The notes beneath the pieces were generated by a model, which saw nothing but the letters and a program-made list of their open reading frames with translations, searched no databases and was not told the origin of the DNA. The translations under genes and the position numbers were made by a program. From Amorphophallus konjac (Eukaryota; Streptophyta; Magnoliopsida; Alismatales; Araceae): 64,000 bases of DNA. Shown in pieces: positions 24,291 through 34,779 of the stretch (its first letter is position 1; every line of letters begins with the position of its first letter). The stretch is from NCBI GenBank assembly GCA_022559845.1, contig CM040117.1, positions 151,470,732 to 151,534,731 of the forward strand. Reading direction: 5' to 3'.

Positions 24291-24865
24291 TGGCTGGCCG
24301 CACCTAGAACAGGTTGCGGGTTTGGGTTTCGAACTCCCCATTTGGGGATCCATTGGCCATGGCTTTTTACCCCAATACCCTTAGGGTTTCTCCCATCTAT
24401 TGGGTGCTGGTTTGAAGGGTTTTAGCATAGGTTAACATGTCTTTTTGTTGCTGCCTTCTCTCTTGTATATGTAGGCCGCGATCTCTATCGGAGGAGATAA
24501 TCCTGGCGCTAATGTTCTCTATCTGGTTGCAGGAAAGGAGCTGAGGGCGACGCCACCACCTGGAGGAGGAAGAGGAAGGAGAGGAGGACGCCAAAAACAA
24601 TCATTCTCTGCCGATCTGAAGCAGCTGGGAGCGAGGTCACTGAACCATTCTCCCTAGGGTGCCTTCTACGAGCTTGAGCAAGCTTCCACTCCGCAGACAG
24701 ATCTTTCGACGCACCCCACTACTCCATTGAGAGGGTTTCATTACAGATTTAAGGGGGAATCTTTCTACTCTCATTTCTATTCTTCCATTTAAGCATAGAT
24801 TGTTATTTGGGCGTTTATTGTATATCCTTCTGTTTATCAAACTCGATATATTATCGTGTGTGGGC

Positions 24866-25132
24866 GGAGCTGCGTCTCCATGTGTTTGGTTTTATTGCGG
24901 GGTAAGTTTCCCCGAGTCTGTGTGTGAAGACGGAGCTGCGTCTCCGTGTGGTTTTCGAGTTCGGGGCGTGTTCCCCGACGTTGTGTGTGTGTGTGTGCTG
25001 CAGTGGCAGCATCTTGGGGCCAGGCCCCATGTGTGTGATTTGCTGTAGACGCAGCGTGTGTGGTGTTGGGGCTCGTCCCCATTTTGCTACGGTTCGTAGC
25101 GTGATAGTGAAGCCTCACCGAGTTCGGTGAGG
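24866..25132 (+). other. stem-loop chain in LTR C (R/U5)
   Basis: Ten consecutive short hairpins are joined mostly by GTGTGTG-type linkers. Arms: GGAG/CTCC (24866-24879), CGGGG/CCCCG (24898-24914), ACGGAG/CTCCGT (24930-24947), TCGGGG/CCCCGA (24961-24978), GCTGC/GCAGC (24997-25010), GGGGC/GCCCC (25016-25028), GCTG/CAGC (about 25042-25055), GGGG/CCCC (25068-25080), GCTACG/CGTAGC (25086-25100), CCTCACCG/CGGTGAGG (25113-25132). Loops are 3-7 nt. The last one touches GGGTGGACGTAGG. Confidence 0.9.
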
Positions 25133-25504
25133 GGTGGACGTAGGGAGCCTGTCGTGGTCCCAAACAACCTAAAAATCTCTGTGTCCATTATGAATGCCTG
25201 TGTGATTGTCCATTTCCTCTATCTCCGTTCACAGGTCAATTTGTAGATTTTTATTCACTGCTCTACTACACACTGCTACCTCTGCTATTTGTATTTGGGC
25301 ATAGTTAACTCGTTCTTCGCATTGTATATCCATGTGAGATCAGAAAGATTGAGAGCATTCTTTTAATCTCACTTGAGTTTATGCTAATTAACATAGTCAT
25401 TTTTAATTCTGATGTGATCGATTTAGAAAGTTTTTAAAATCCGCCATCTCGGCAAGGGGACAATTCAACCCCCCTTCTTGTCCGCCATCTAGTCTGGGCC
25501 AACA

Positions 25505-27000
25505 ATGACTTGAGGAGGGAACCGGAAAAAGACCTTCGGTACAAAGCGTCGTCTAAGATGACGAAGCGTCGAGTTTGATACTTCAGTCTTCGAGCGTCCC
25601 GAGGGTTAGAGGGCTCTCGAGAATCCCGGAGCCAGGATATATATGGGGTCCGCCAGTCGCTTGATAATGCCTGGTCAACGGTCATGAGCTCCATTTCTAT
25701 GCTCGACCGTTCTAGCTCTTCGAAGAAAACCGATCGTGTACCTTCTGGGGCAACAGAGGAGGCCAATCGAGAGAGGGCGTCCGCTCGGGAGTTTTCCTCC
25801 TGAGTGATTCGGATAACCTGAAAGCTCTCAAATAGTGGGGCTATTCCTCTTACCAGTTGGAGGTATTTGACCATCGGTGTTTCCCGAGCTTCGTAGTCAC
25901 CGTTGACCTAGCTGGCGACCAATTGGGAGTCAGTGTGGATTCTGACTCGTTCGGGCCCCACTCGTCGTGCCATCCTAGCTCCCAAGATGAGAGCCTCATA
26001 CTCGGAGACATTGTTGGATGCCGGGAAGTTGAACTTTAGGGCGTATTGCAGTTCTGCTCCTTCCGAGGATCGGAGAAGAACACCGGCTCCGCTGCCGGCA
26101 GAGTTGGAGGATCCATCGACGAAAATATCCCAGGTGGGCCCGGGCGTTGGTGGATAGACTTCTTCGGTCGGGATAGTACTCTCTGCGATGAAATCCGCGA
26201 GTGCTTGTCCCTTGATGGCGAGCGGGGGCGATAGGAGATATCGTAGGCCCCGAGCATTATAGCCCACTTAACGAGGTGACCCGAAGCTTCAGGGTGAGCA
26301 AGGATCTTCTTCAGGGGCTCATTGGTCAGCACGATGATGGAGTGTCCTTGAAAGTAGGGCCGGAGGCGCTTGGTCGAGGTTACCAACGCTGGCACGAGTT
26401 TCTCGGTTGTGGGGTACCATCATTCGGCCTCGCTGAGCACCTTGCTGGTGTAATACACTGGTCTCAGCACTCCTGTGTCATCTCGAACTAGGACCGAGCT
26501 CACTGTGGAAGGAGTCGACGTGAGGTAAAGGTGGAGCGCTTCGCCCGAGACCGATTTTGATAAAAATTTGGGCCCTCTCAATAATTTGAAGAAAGACATA
26601 CATCGTTCGGCCGCTCGGGATAAGAAACGGTTGAGCGCAGCAACTCGTCCAGTCAGGCGTTGGAAGTCCTTGACGCAAGCGGGTGGCTGCATGTTCAAGA
26701 TAGCTTGGACTTTGTCGGGGTTGGCCTCGATCCCACGCTGAGTGACTAGAAAACCCAGGAACTTTCCAGATTGAACTCCAAAGGCACATTTAGCTGGGTT
26801 GAGCTTCATGTCATACCTCGGGAGGGTGTCGAAGGTTTCCGCTAGGTCAGTGAAGTAGTCCTTGGTCTTGGGTGTCTTGACGAGCATGTCGTCGATGTAG
26901 GCTTCGATGTTCCGACCAATTTGTCTCTCGAAAATGTGGTTGATCAGCCTTTGATATGTCACCCCGGCATTCTTCAACCCGAAAGGCATTCGGGTGTAGC
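25505..27000 (-). pseudogene. Retand RNase H and C-terminal RT
   Basis: From 27000 down: RT from MPFGLKNAGVTYQRLINHIF through AYIDDMLVKT (a YxDD catalytic box, here YIDD) and FGVQSGKFLGFLVTQRGIEA. Then the RNase H region VYYTSKVLSEAE, WDIFVDGSSNSAGSGAGVLL, SEYEALILGARMA and RIHTDSQLV, and the linker ITQEENSRADALSRLAS. Several frame changes occur (about 26400, 26230, 25910). The N-terminal RT and protease are missing because the frame stops at the 27001 junction. Confidence 0.88.
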
Positions 27001-30000
27001 TGTAATACCCTGGATTCTTATTAGGCCTTTCGGATCCTTTTCGGAGAGTTTCGGATCGCTTTTGTGGGTCCTAAATTGAGTTTTATGATCCGTGTGAGTT
27101 TTTCTCTCGTACTAGTTACGGAACCCTACGGTGAGTTTGTCTCTCAGTTCATCGACTCGTGGACGTCACAATTGCGATGTACTCTTCCCGAGGATCGTTT
27201 CGACTATTTTTGCATATTTTTCTGAATTAGTCCATTTTTGAACTAATTATCGAATTTTTAAAAATTAAGAAAATTCCTAATTTCTTTCTTTTCTTTTCTT
27301 TGCCTCTCTCCTCCTTCTCATTTCACCGCCGCATCCTCTCTCTCCCGTTTTCTCTCCTCTCTCGCCCTCCCAACTCCGGTTGCAGACGGAGGAGGCTCGT
27401 GGGCGAGGTGGCGACAGCGTTGGGTCCATGAGGTGCGCGATCGGGCGATGATCAGATCGATTTTGGCGCGATCCCGAACTGTGGATTCAAAGCCGACGGT
27501 CGAGCTGGCGACGTGATTTTCGGCGCGATTTAGTCGCTTCGGCACATGGTTTCTTCGGTGGAGTTAGGGAGACGGATCATCCACTTCTCCTCTATGTTTT
27601 CCCTGCAGTTTCACGTCGTTCGGTGCTAGAACGAGTGAGTTTGGACTCGTTTAGGTAAAACCGTGATTTTAGGAGTTCGTAGGGTTCGCCGAAAAACGGC
27701 GACCGTTTTAGTAAAATTGGTGTCATTCGAACCTCTGGCATGTCTGGATGCCATTCCCTCTAGTTTCATTGCATTTGGCCGTGATTTGGGGTCGGTAGAA
27801 GGTCGGTTTCCCTTACGTGTCGTTTTGGGTCGATTCATGGGAATCACACATTTTTAGTGTTTTTGAGTGTCGTTTGGCCCCTTCCGGCCTGTGGAAGGTT
27901 GGCAAGGTAGTTATAAGTGTTTCCCCATCGTTCTGGCGACTATTGGGGCGTGGAATAGGGTTTTCGTGCAGATTTTCCCGATTTTCGCTCTGGACGTGAA
28001 CGCGCTATACGTGGGCACCGCGTTCTCAGTAGAACGCACCACCGTGATACACCGTGTTCCGTGAAGGAGCAGTAGAGGCGGTTGGGAATGCGCTCTATGT
28101 AATGAGCGCGATCTTTTTTATCATGCTAGGGGTGTCGAGCGCGTTCTTGAAGAAGGCGCTATATGTTCCGAGCGCGTTCTTGAAGAAGGCGCTATACTTT
28201 CCGAGCGTGATCATCCAGAACACGCTGCTCTTGGGAGGCGCGATCTTGTTTTATCGCGCTATGCATGGTGAGCGCGATATGGTAGTTTCGGGTGTTGTTG
28301 TGTTTAGGCTGTATAGTGCGTTGAGATCGTGCTATAGGGTTAGAACGCGTTAATGCCGGTTGTATTTCCGATATTTCAATTTCCATATGTCTTGGCTTGA
28401 CCTTGTGGCTTGCCGTTCCCATGGGAATCTTTTGATGTCGTATGAGGGCTATGACCACGACATAAGATAGCCGGGCATGCTTTGGTTTCTGTGCTATTGT
28501 AGAGTCGTTGTCAGGTTCTGGTCAACCCGGTTAGACCCAGTGGTTGACAAGTGACCTTGTGTGTCTCAACGGTTCTACCCAGTTCGAGACATGGTTCTGG
28601 ATGCCTCGAGGTATCATCTTACCTCGGTTTGCATGTTCAGGTGTGTTGAGGGTCTTGTTGATCCCTCAGGTCTCCGTGTGTCATTTTCTACGGTTGTTTC
28701 TTCTGGCTTAGGAATAGACCGATTGGCGGCTTGTTCCGCTTTGTACAACGATCTTGACCTGAGTCTTCGGACTCAAAGATCGTTGTGTTGGTAGGTCTAG
28801 TTGACTATCCTGAGTCAGGTAGCAGTCTGGTGTGCTACCTCGTGTCCTGTGCTTCGTAGTACGTACGACAGTGCTTCCTCGCCTATCTGTACTACAACAC
28901 TTTTGTTTCATAGCTCTGTGTCTAGTGAGCCTCCACTAGTCGTAGCCTGTCGACACGTTCCAGTGTTGGCCCACCTGGGAGTGGTGGTACAGTAGTTCCC
29001 GAGGTACGGTTTGTAAGTTAGTTTCTGTGGGCTCCCTTGCTTGGTAGTAGCGTCCTGCTAGGGGAGAAAACTAGCTAGAGGCCTAGCTCAAGGCATTGAG
29101 CTTGTGTGTGCACACGTGGTCAGGGGCTTAGACTGACGCCGACGGGCGTTACCCTGTCTAGTCACTCGTTACTGTAGTTCCTGTTCTGGTTCTGAGTGTA
29201 TCTTAGTCTCTGTCGTGCTTCAAGCGGCATAGTAGGTGAGACACTTGAGGCGCAGCATAAGACATCAGTGGACGCAGCTGGCTATTCTTCTAGTGAGGAG
29301 GTGCTTCCGTCACGTGACACGTGACTCTTACATTTCTCGTGCGTCGTGACCTTTCCGGGTTAGCCTTCTCGTGGTCTTGCCCGAAGTGAGTGTTGTGTCG
29401 TGTGCATGGCATTCTAGTCGTGTGTGTGTGTGGTCGTGTCTAGAAGAGTGTGCACGGCAATCGAGTCGTGTATGCTTTAGGGCGTCTGTGTCTGTCTAGG
29501 TTCTTTCTAGGCTTTTTGCCTGTCTTTGTAGGCCCGACAGATCGACAACTCCTGACTTTGTAAGATCAGGGTTCGCCTTCGTGTTGTAGTCTGGAGTAGT
29601 TGGGAGGCCGAGGTTAGTTCGGCAGCCGTGTCTTCGTTCAGGTACGGCTTCGTTGCCCTTTTCTTTTAGTTGGTTCTACTCCTTCCGTTCCGATTTTCTT
29701 TTACGACTTTGTAGTTAGTTTTCCTGCTTTACTACTACCTGCTGTTTTAGCGTGTTACTGCGTGGTTTTTCAGTGGGGATCCGCGTGACCCCTACTGGGC
29801 CAGTGACACGAGGCTCACTCCTACTTTTCAGGTGGGTGGCGTCTTCTGCTTCCGCGGTTCCTGGTGTGTCGGGTCTGTAGCTGCCAGCGGTACCTGCGTC
29901 GGGCTTCCCCCGACCTCAGTGTACGTCCTTCTTTTCTGTCGACTGTACTGCTTGTCTTTCCTTTGGACTGGACTCTGGTATAATTGTTAATTTAAACTAT

Positions 30001-30144
30001 TAATTAAAAAGTAATTTTATTTCTGCTACTTTAGCAAATCGATCTAATGAAATTTAATTGCTTACTGTTATATCTCTGTGGCTTCAATGTACTACACGAC
30101 ATTCCTTTTTCCCTTCGGAGTTTTACCGCTCTTGGGAGGCTTCA
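27001..30144 (+). mobile_element. chromovirus-type LTR inserted in Retand RT
   Basis: It starts TGTAATACCCTGG at 27001, directly after RT sequence, and ends near CTTCA at 30144. A degenerate PBS (TGGTATCGGGTCTGC) follows at 30156. At about 3.1 kb without coding domains it fits a 5' LTR of a Ty3/gypsy chromovirus. The right edge is inferred from the PBS only. It contains the GCGC hairpin array. Otherwise 28360-30100 is T/G-rich with no gene. Confidence 0.6.
27990..28350 (+). repeat. GCGC hairpin array in the chromovirus LTR
   Basis: Alternating GCGCTATA and GAGCGCG/AACGCG arms are separated by 10-20 nt (CGCGCTATACGTGGGCACCG, GCGCTCTATGTAATGAGCGC, GCGCTATATGTTCCGAGCGC). A unit of about 33 bp (GAGCGCGTTCTTGAAGAAGG) is duplicated at 28138 and 28171. 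Where one arm changes to GAACACG its neighbour reads CGTGATC, so pairing is partly kept. Confidence 0.75.
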
Positions 30145-30229
30145 CGGGTTCCAAGTGGTATCGGGTCTGCTCGGTAGTCCTATCGGGTGTACCTGTGACG
30201 ACCCGGATCTCAGATATCGGATATACTCG
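30145..30229. other. junction between chromovirus fragment and Retand gag
   Basis: It holds the chromovirus PBS and about 65 bp of uncertain origin (GTGACGACCCGGATCT at about 30195). Retand gag coding then starts on the minus strand. Retand protease and the N-terminal RT, expected here, are absent, so a deletion joined the two elements. Confidence 0.5.
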
Positions 30230-31838
30230 ATAGGGGGGCTATTGTCTCCTCCTGACACCGTGCCGCCAGAAATGACATTGATGTAGACCCCGCGAGGTTG
30301 ATTGTCGATCTCCTCTGGAATGCCACGGTCTTCCTTCTGGCGCTCGGACACGTACCGAGATAAGTCTCTTTGGCGGACGAGACGCTCGATCTCGTCCTTG
30401 AGCTGGTGACAATCTTCGGTATGGTGCCCGTGGTCGTTGTGGAACTGGCAATGTTTGCGTCGGTTGCGACGCTTGGCCTTCATAGGCTCGGGTTGGCGGA
30501 GAATGCCCGAGCCTTTGATGTCTTCGTATATCTCATAGACGGGAGCGGATAGAGGAGTGTACCGCTCGTATTTCCGAGGGGGCTCCCTTCGGTCCCCATC
30601 TTGATTCCGCCATTTTCCTTGGCTCGAGCCTTGCTCAGATGGTCTCTTCTTATTCCCTTCCCTACCCGAGCCCATTGGGCCGCGGCAGGCACTGAGGATT
30701 TTCTCGCACTCCACGTGGCACAGGGCTAGGGTCACCAGATCGGCGAGGGAGGTGGGGGGATGGAGGACTAGTTCTCGTCGAAGGTTCTCATCGCAGGTAC
30801 CTCCGGTCAGCGCGGTGATGGCCGAGGCGACATCCAAGTGGGGGATACGTAGGGCTTCCAATTTAAATCAGTTGATGTAGGCTCGAAGTTTCTCCCCCTG
30901 TGCCTATTTTAGTGCCAGTAGCCCCGCTATTGACCTTGGAGGGCCACTGCCGACGAAGCTCTCCTTGAATACCAGCCCGAATTATCTGAAGTCGCGAATG
31001 ATGTCGGGGGCGAGTGCTCGAAACCAGGCCTGAGCACCCTGGACCGAGGTGGTCACGAACGCTCGGCATTTGACAGCATCGGAGGCCCCGTGTAGAGTCA
31101 TCAGGGCATCGAAGCTTTTGTAGTGGTCGGCCGGGTCTCCCTGGTCGTCATACGACTTGAAGGTTGGCAGCAGGATTCTGGGAGAGATCTCGGCCTTCAA
31201 GATATGGTCGGAGAATGGGGATTGCTCCTCATCTTCTTTGGTGGACGTTTTCTGTAGGGCGTGGAGGGCGCGCTCTTGCTCAGTAAATCGTCGCTCAAAG
31301 TCCCGCAACTGGAGGGATAACTCCGGTTGCCGCTGAACCGAGGGGTTGTGGAGGCGTTCCTGCGGGCTGCCATGTCGTCCCTCGGGGGGATCAGTCTCTG
31401 GGAACTGCCGGCGCATCCCAGTTCTTTCTCTCCTCGGGGTGGAGGATGCTTCTTGTTCTGGAGGGGGAGCATGCGAAGGTCCCCCTGACCTGTTGCGTAT
31501 AAGCCGTCGTCCCCGGAGGGTGAAACGGCCTCCGGCCGTTGGCTGGGAAGCTTCTCCACGGGGGGGCTCTCCCGCGGGAGTCGTGACTTCTCCTCCCTAG
31601 CAGCCTGGGTCCTCATTAATTCTACGAGGATATCCAGTTTTACGTTGAGGGTTTGGAGAGCGAAAGAGCTCCCGTTAGGGGGTTGCACCTCCGCGGGTGG
31701 TGGAGGCAGCTCATCGGCTTGATTGTTGTCGTCGGAGGGGAGGTTTTCCGCAGGGTGGGAGGGCGCAGGTTCCCCGCCCGCCACTACGGTCTCTCCTCTG
31801 CCGCTGGCGACCTTCCTACCAGAGTTTCTTCCCACCAT
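30230..31838 (-). pseudogene. Retand gag
   Basis: The start MVGRNSGRKVAS at 31838 lies 20 bp after the PBS. A low-complexity Pro/Glu N-terminus follows. Then come FKSYDDQGDPADHYKSFDAL (about 31150), AQAWFRALAPDIIRDF, LEALRIPHLDVASAITAL (about 30850) and a C-terminal knuckle of the type CQFHNDHGHHTEDC (about 30450). Frame changes near 31400 and 30980 and stops near 30900 break it. The 3' end and protease are removed at the 30229 junction. The role in the family is the particle core and RNA binding. Confidence 0.85.
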
Positions 31839-31855
31839 GACGACTCTTTGTTCGT

Positions 31856-31875
31856 TTCCCACAGACGGCGCCAGA
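31856..31875 (-). promoter_or_regulatory. primer binding site of the Retand element
   Basis: Minus strand TGGCGCCGTCTGTGGGAA lies directly after the 5' LTR end (TCTTCA). This is the characteristic PBS of Retand/Tat elements and fixes orientation and LTR edge. Confidence 0.88.
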
Positions 31876-32591
31876 TGAAGAGGCGTAATCTTGCGCTGAT
31901 CCTGAGCCGTGAGATCCGGGGAGAATCTTTTGTTACGGTCACCACGTCTGTATGAACTGCAAGGTAGGAAACAGATCAGAGGTGTCCATGGAGGATTCCC
32001 TGGGGAAAACCCTCTGATGCTTAAGTCAGCAAGTGCAATAGAGGATGAAGGTGAAAAGAGAGGGTAGGAGAGAGAGGGCGCGAGATTATTCTCCACCAAG
32101 AGGTGTGGTGGTTTTCTCTCATGACCATTGCCTTACCTTCTTGGAGGGTCTCCCTGGAGTTTATATAGCGATCCGTTTAACGTAACAGTCCAGGGAGCTG
32201 AGGGGGCTTCGGGGGGGTTACGTCCTTGTAGTGGGTTCTTTATGGCGTAAGGACTCTTGCCCTCCCCTGTCCTTTGGAGTTCCCTGCCCCTGCTGGGTGC
32301 ATAACGGACGCTTGGTTGATCTTCCGACAGTCGGTCCGAGCCAGAGGCGCTCGCTCGGGATTTCATCCTGAGCGATGAGTGTATAGCTCGGGTAGGCCAT
32401 GTTGGGTCCCCGCAGGGGATCTCTCGACCGATCTGTCACTCGGGCTTCCGGACCTGAAGGCCGCCTAGGAAGTGCTGCTCCGAGTGAGTTTTTGGGCTTG
32501 AGGTAAGTGGGCCCAAAATGGGGCTGTCACTTTGGGGAGCTGGGCCTGATTTGGTCGAATTGGACCTAGTTGGGCCGTGCTCTCAGGCGAC
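31876..32591 (-). repeat. Retand 5' LTR
   Basis: On the minus strand it starts TGTCGCCTGAGAGC at 32591 and ends CTCTTCA at 31876, giving 716 bp. The minus-strand TATA box TATATAAAC is at 32159-32167. The right edge is inferred from TG...CA ends; no second LTR is in the window to confirm it. Confidence 0.65.
32159..32167 (-). promoter_or_regulatory. TATA box of the Retand LTR
   Basis: Minus strand TATATAAAC (plus GTTTATATA) is the only clear TATA in this LTR. It sits about 425 bp from the LTR start and would drive gag-pol leftward. Confidence 0.65.
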
Positions 32592-34303
32592 AGATTTTCC
32601 CCCTCTCCAAATATATTTAATAATATTTTATTTTCCTTCACTTTCATTAAACCATAGGAAAAATGAATTATCATCGTTTAAGAAAAACTGTAGGAATAGG
32701 TTGCCTTTTTTTAAAAACATCCTATTGTTATGTGTGCTCTCATCACTTATAATAGTACATTCATTTGTATCTTCGTATCCATTGATTGTACCACTCGAAA
32801 CTATGTTGATCCATACAATTCTCATTCACACTCATTCACAAATCTCATTCATCGAAGATGATTAAAAAACATACATTTACGTGATTAAATCTAAATGATG
32901 TTCATTCAAAAAATAATAGATCCATAATACATCCAAAGCAACTGTATAAGTCTCCATAAATGAAGAAAATGATAGTTTACGTCTATCTCAAATGCATGTA
33001 CGTCAAGGTCATTTATACATAATTAACATCTTGCATAAATTAAAAGGGAAAAAAGAGTATTAAGAAGAAAAGTCTGCATCACCCTGCTTGTATATTTCCT
33101 GACTGAAATAGCTCGATAATTTGTGTTGGGCAACTTTCAAGAACATGCATTGAGGATTCCAAAACAAGTATTAGTCTCGGACCCATAAAGAGGCAGCAAA
33201 ATAAAAAGCAGTTAAGTCTGTAAATTTCAAAATAGATAATCCTAAGCTTAAAACGCATGTTCTTAAAAGAACATTATGAACACTTAATCAAAAACTTGGT
33301 AGTACTACATCATAAAAATAAGAAGTAACCTCACTAGCATAGCATATTTCATGTAATTGAGTCACTTCTTCATGGAATGAAGCAATATTGCAAGACATGC
33401 AATAGACAATTTGATCTGTATTTTTTTTTAATGTTCCTCAGAGAATAGACATCAAAGGACACTTGCATAAGTTTGTAAAATCATGAACGAATTAAAAACA
33501 TAGAAGATATGCATATTAATCCATCAATAATCTCCCATGCAAATAGACAAACACATTGACTCCAAGTAATATAACGTACCAAAGCTAGTAGAGGAAAAAT
33601 CCTTCAGGTAAAAACAAGCATAGAGAGTACCAGCCTAACAAGAGAGAAGATCTGATGAGATGTCTTCACTTTCCTCTAACACAAGTGCTATAACCATCTC
33701 CTCGAAGAGAAAATGTTTTCTGGATGGTTATCCCTGTAAGTTATGCATGTCCAACTTACAGCATAGTTAAAAGGGATAATTGCAACAAAGATGAAAAACA
33801 AAACTAGGATAACTGGAAAAAGGACAGGACTCGCAAAACTTCTAAAGAGTAACAAGCACGAAAAAATGCAGAAAAATAATTTGGATAAAAAGATTACAGA
33901 AATTTAGAATTGAATGCAAAAAATTCAGAAATTACAAAAAATTGAATGCATCAAGAAAATCACGGCAAATTGAGAGTCAAACCAAGTAATAAGAGTCACG
34001 TCAAGAGAATGAATGGCAGAATAAGAGTGCCCATGCAAAAGTGGCATGATTTAAAACCAACTCAGACCAAGTAACGGGAAAACATTATGCCATTATCAGT
34101 ACCCATGCGTACAAGTTTACCTGATCCATGACCAATGTCATAAATGCTATCAAATTGAGATGAGAAACCAAACAGAATACCTTGGAATCCCCTGCAAAAG
34201 CATTGAAAACAGACTGTGGCCAATGTAACTGCAGACCGCAAAAGATTAAGAAATTATGCCCAAACAACAAGCTACAGAAAAAAATTAACAAGGATACAAC
34301 AGG
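32592..34303. other. AT-rich non-coding stretch of CACTA 1
   Basis: No credible ORF or recognisable domain on either strand. CACTA-like subterminal motifs sit at 32652-32705. The rest is AT-rich and looks like decayed intron or spacer DNA. Confidence 0.5.
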
Positions 34304-34542
34304 GTTTGTGAATATGTTGGTGAAGTGTTTACGAACATGGAGCTCTATTCCCGTATCATATGAACGACATGAAATGCTTCTGCATGTCCTGACGTTCGCA
34401 TTGTACGGTAATAATGCTCCATCATAGAGCTCTATTACCGTACCATACGAACGACATGAAATGCTTTTGCATGTCCCTACGTTTGTATTGTACAATAATA
34501 AAGCTCCATGTTTGCCCACACTTCACCAATATGTTCACAAAC
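34304..34542. mobile_element. foldback MITE-like element
   Basis: A 239 bp, nearly full-length inverted repeat. The left end GTTTGTGAATATGTTGGTGA pairs with the right end TCACCAATATGTTCACAAAC. Pairing continues through ACATGGAGCT/AGCTCCATGT, GACATGAAATGCTTCTGCAT and TACGGTAATA in both arms. Because the arms are self-complementary, the same blocks also appear as a direct repeat about 94 bp apart. No clear target duplication is seen, so the superfamily is undetermined. Confidence 0.75.
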
Positions 34543-34779
34543 AAATGCACCCCTGGGTACATCGCCCAATGTACGGTAACCCCACCCTTTGTTTCCCCTC
34601 TGCTATAAAAAAATCTTAAAACATATAAGATGGTAACATAAAATTAGAGCCAAACAGATAGTCCTCACAAATTAGAATAAAAATAAAAAATCGAAACCAT
34701 ACAAGATGCGGTCTATTTCAGTAGCAAGAACAATGTAGTGAACTAGAAAAATCCAAATGAGTCTAATAAAGTAACTAAA

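Larger units (their letters stand above)
22434..25504 (+). mobile_element. solo copia LTR C inserted in Retand pol
   Basis: It is 3.07 kb with inverted ends TGTTGG...CCAACA. Its U5 ends in the style of copia A and B (ATTCAACCCCCCTTCTTG). It separates RNase H from integrase. There is no internal domain, so it is a solo LTR. The flanks (CGAGG and ATGAC) do not show a 5 bp duplication, so a small loss at one edge is likely. Apart from the palindromes and stem-loop chain listed separately, 22500-24100 is AT-rich with no gene. Confidence 0.75.
18027..32591 (-). mobile_element. Tat/Retand-type Ty3/gypsy element (minus strand, nested insertions)
   Basis: Reading right to left: 5' LTR (31876-32591), PBS, gag, [deletion/insertion], RT end and RNase H, [solo LTR C], integrase, spacer, then an antisense ORF cut by copia A at 18026/18027. 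The 3' LTR is not in the window and should lie beyond the left end of copia A. Protein style (RT MPFGLKNAGVTYQRL, integrase AKGNWVEELPSVLW) and the PBS TGGCGCCGTCTGTGGGAA are typical of the Retand branch of Tat. Confidence 0.85.

Noticed and set aside
24978..24998. GT microsatellite as a stand-alone repeat feature
   Set aside because: It is one of the linkers of the stem-loop chain. Listing it separately would hide the structure.
22434..25504. Solo LTR C read as a minus-strand LTR because TGTTGG...CCAACA ends are symmetric
   Set aside because: The U5-like end ATTCAACCCCCCTT and the order palindromes then stem-loop chain then GGGTGGACGTAGG match copia A and B only in plus orientation.
30190..30215. 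TGTGACGACCCGGATCT as the start of another chromovirus LTR
   Set aside because: Only about 30 bp follow before Retand gag resumes. No LTR body or second copy is seen.
32592..32610. Minus strand GGAGAGGGGGAAAATC before TGTCGCC read as a polypurine tract, making 31876-32591 a 3' LTR
   Set aside because: The PBS and gag start directly on the other side show this is the 5' LTR of the Retand element. The purine run is probably chance in CACTA DNA, though a recombined LTR cannot be excluded.
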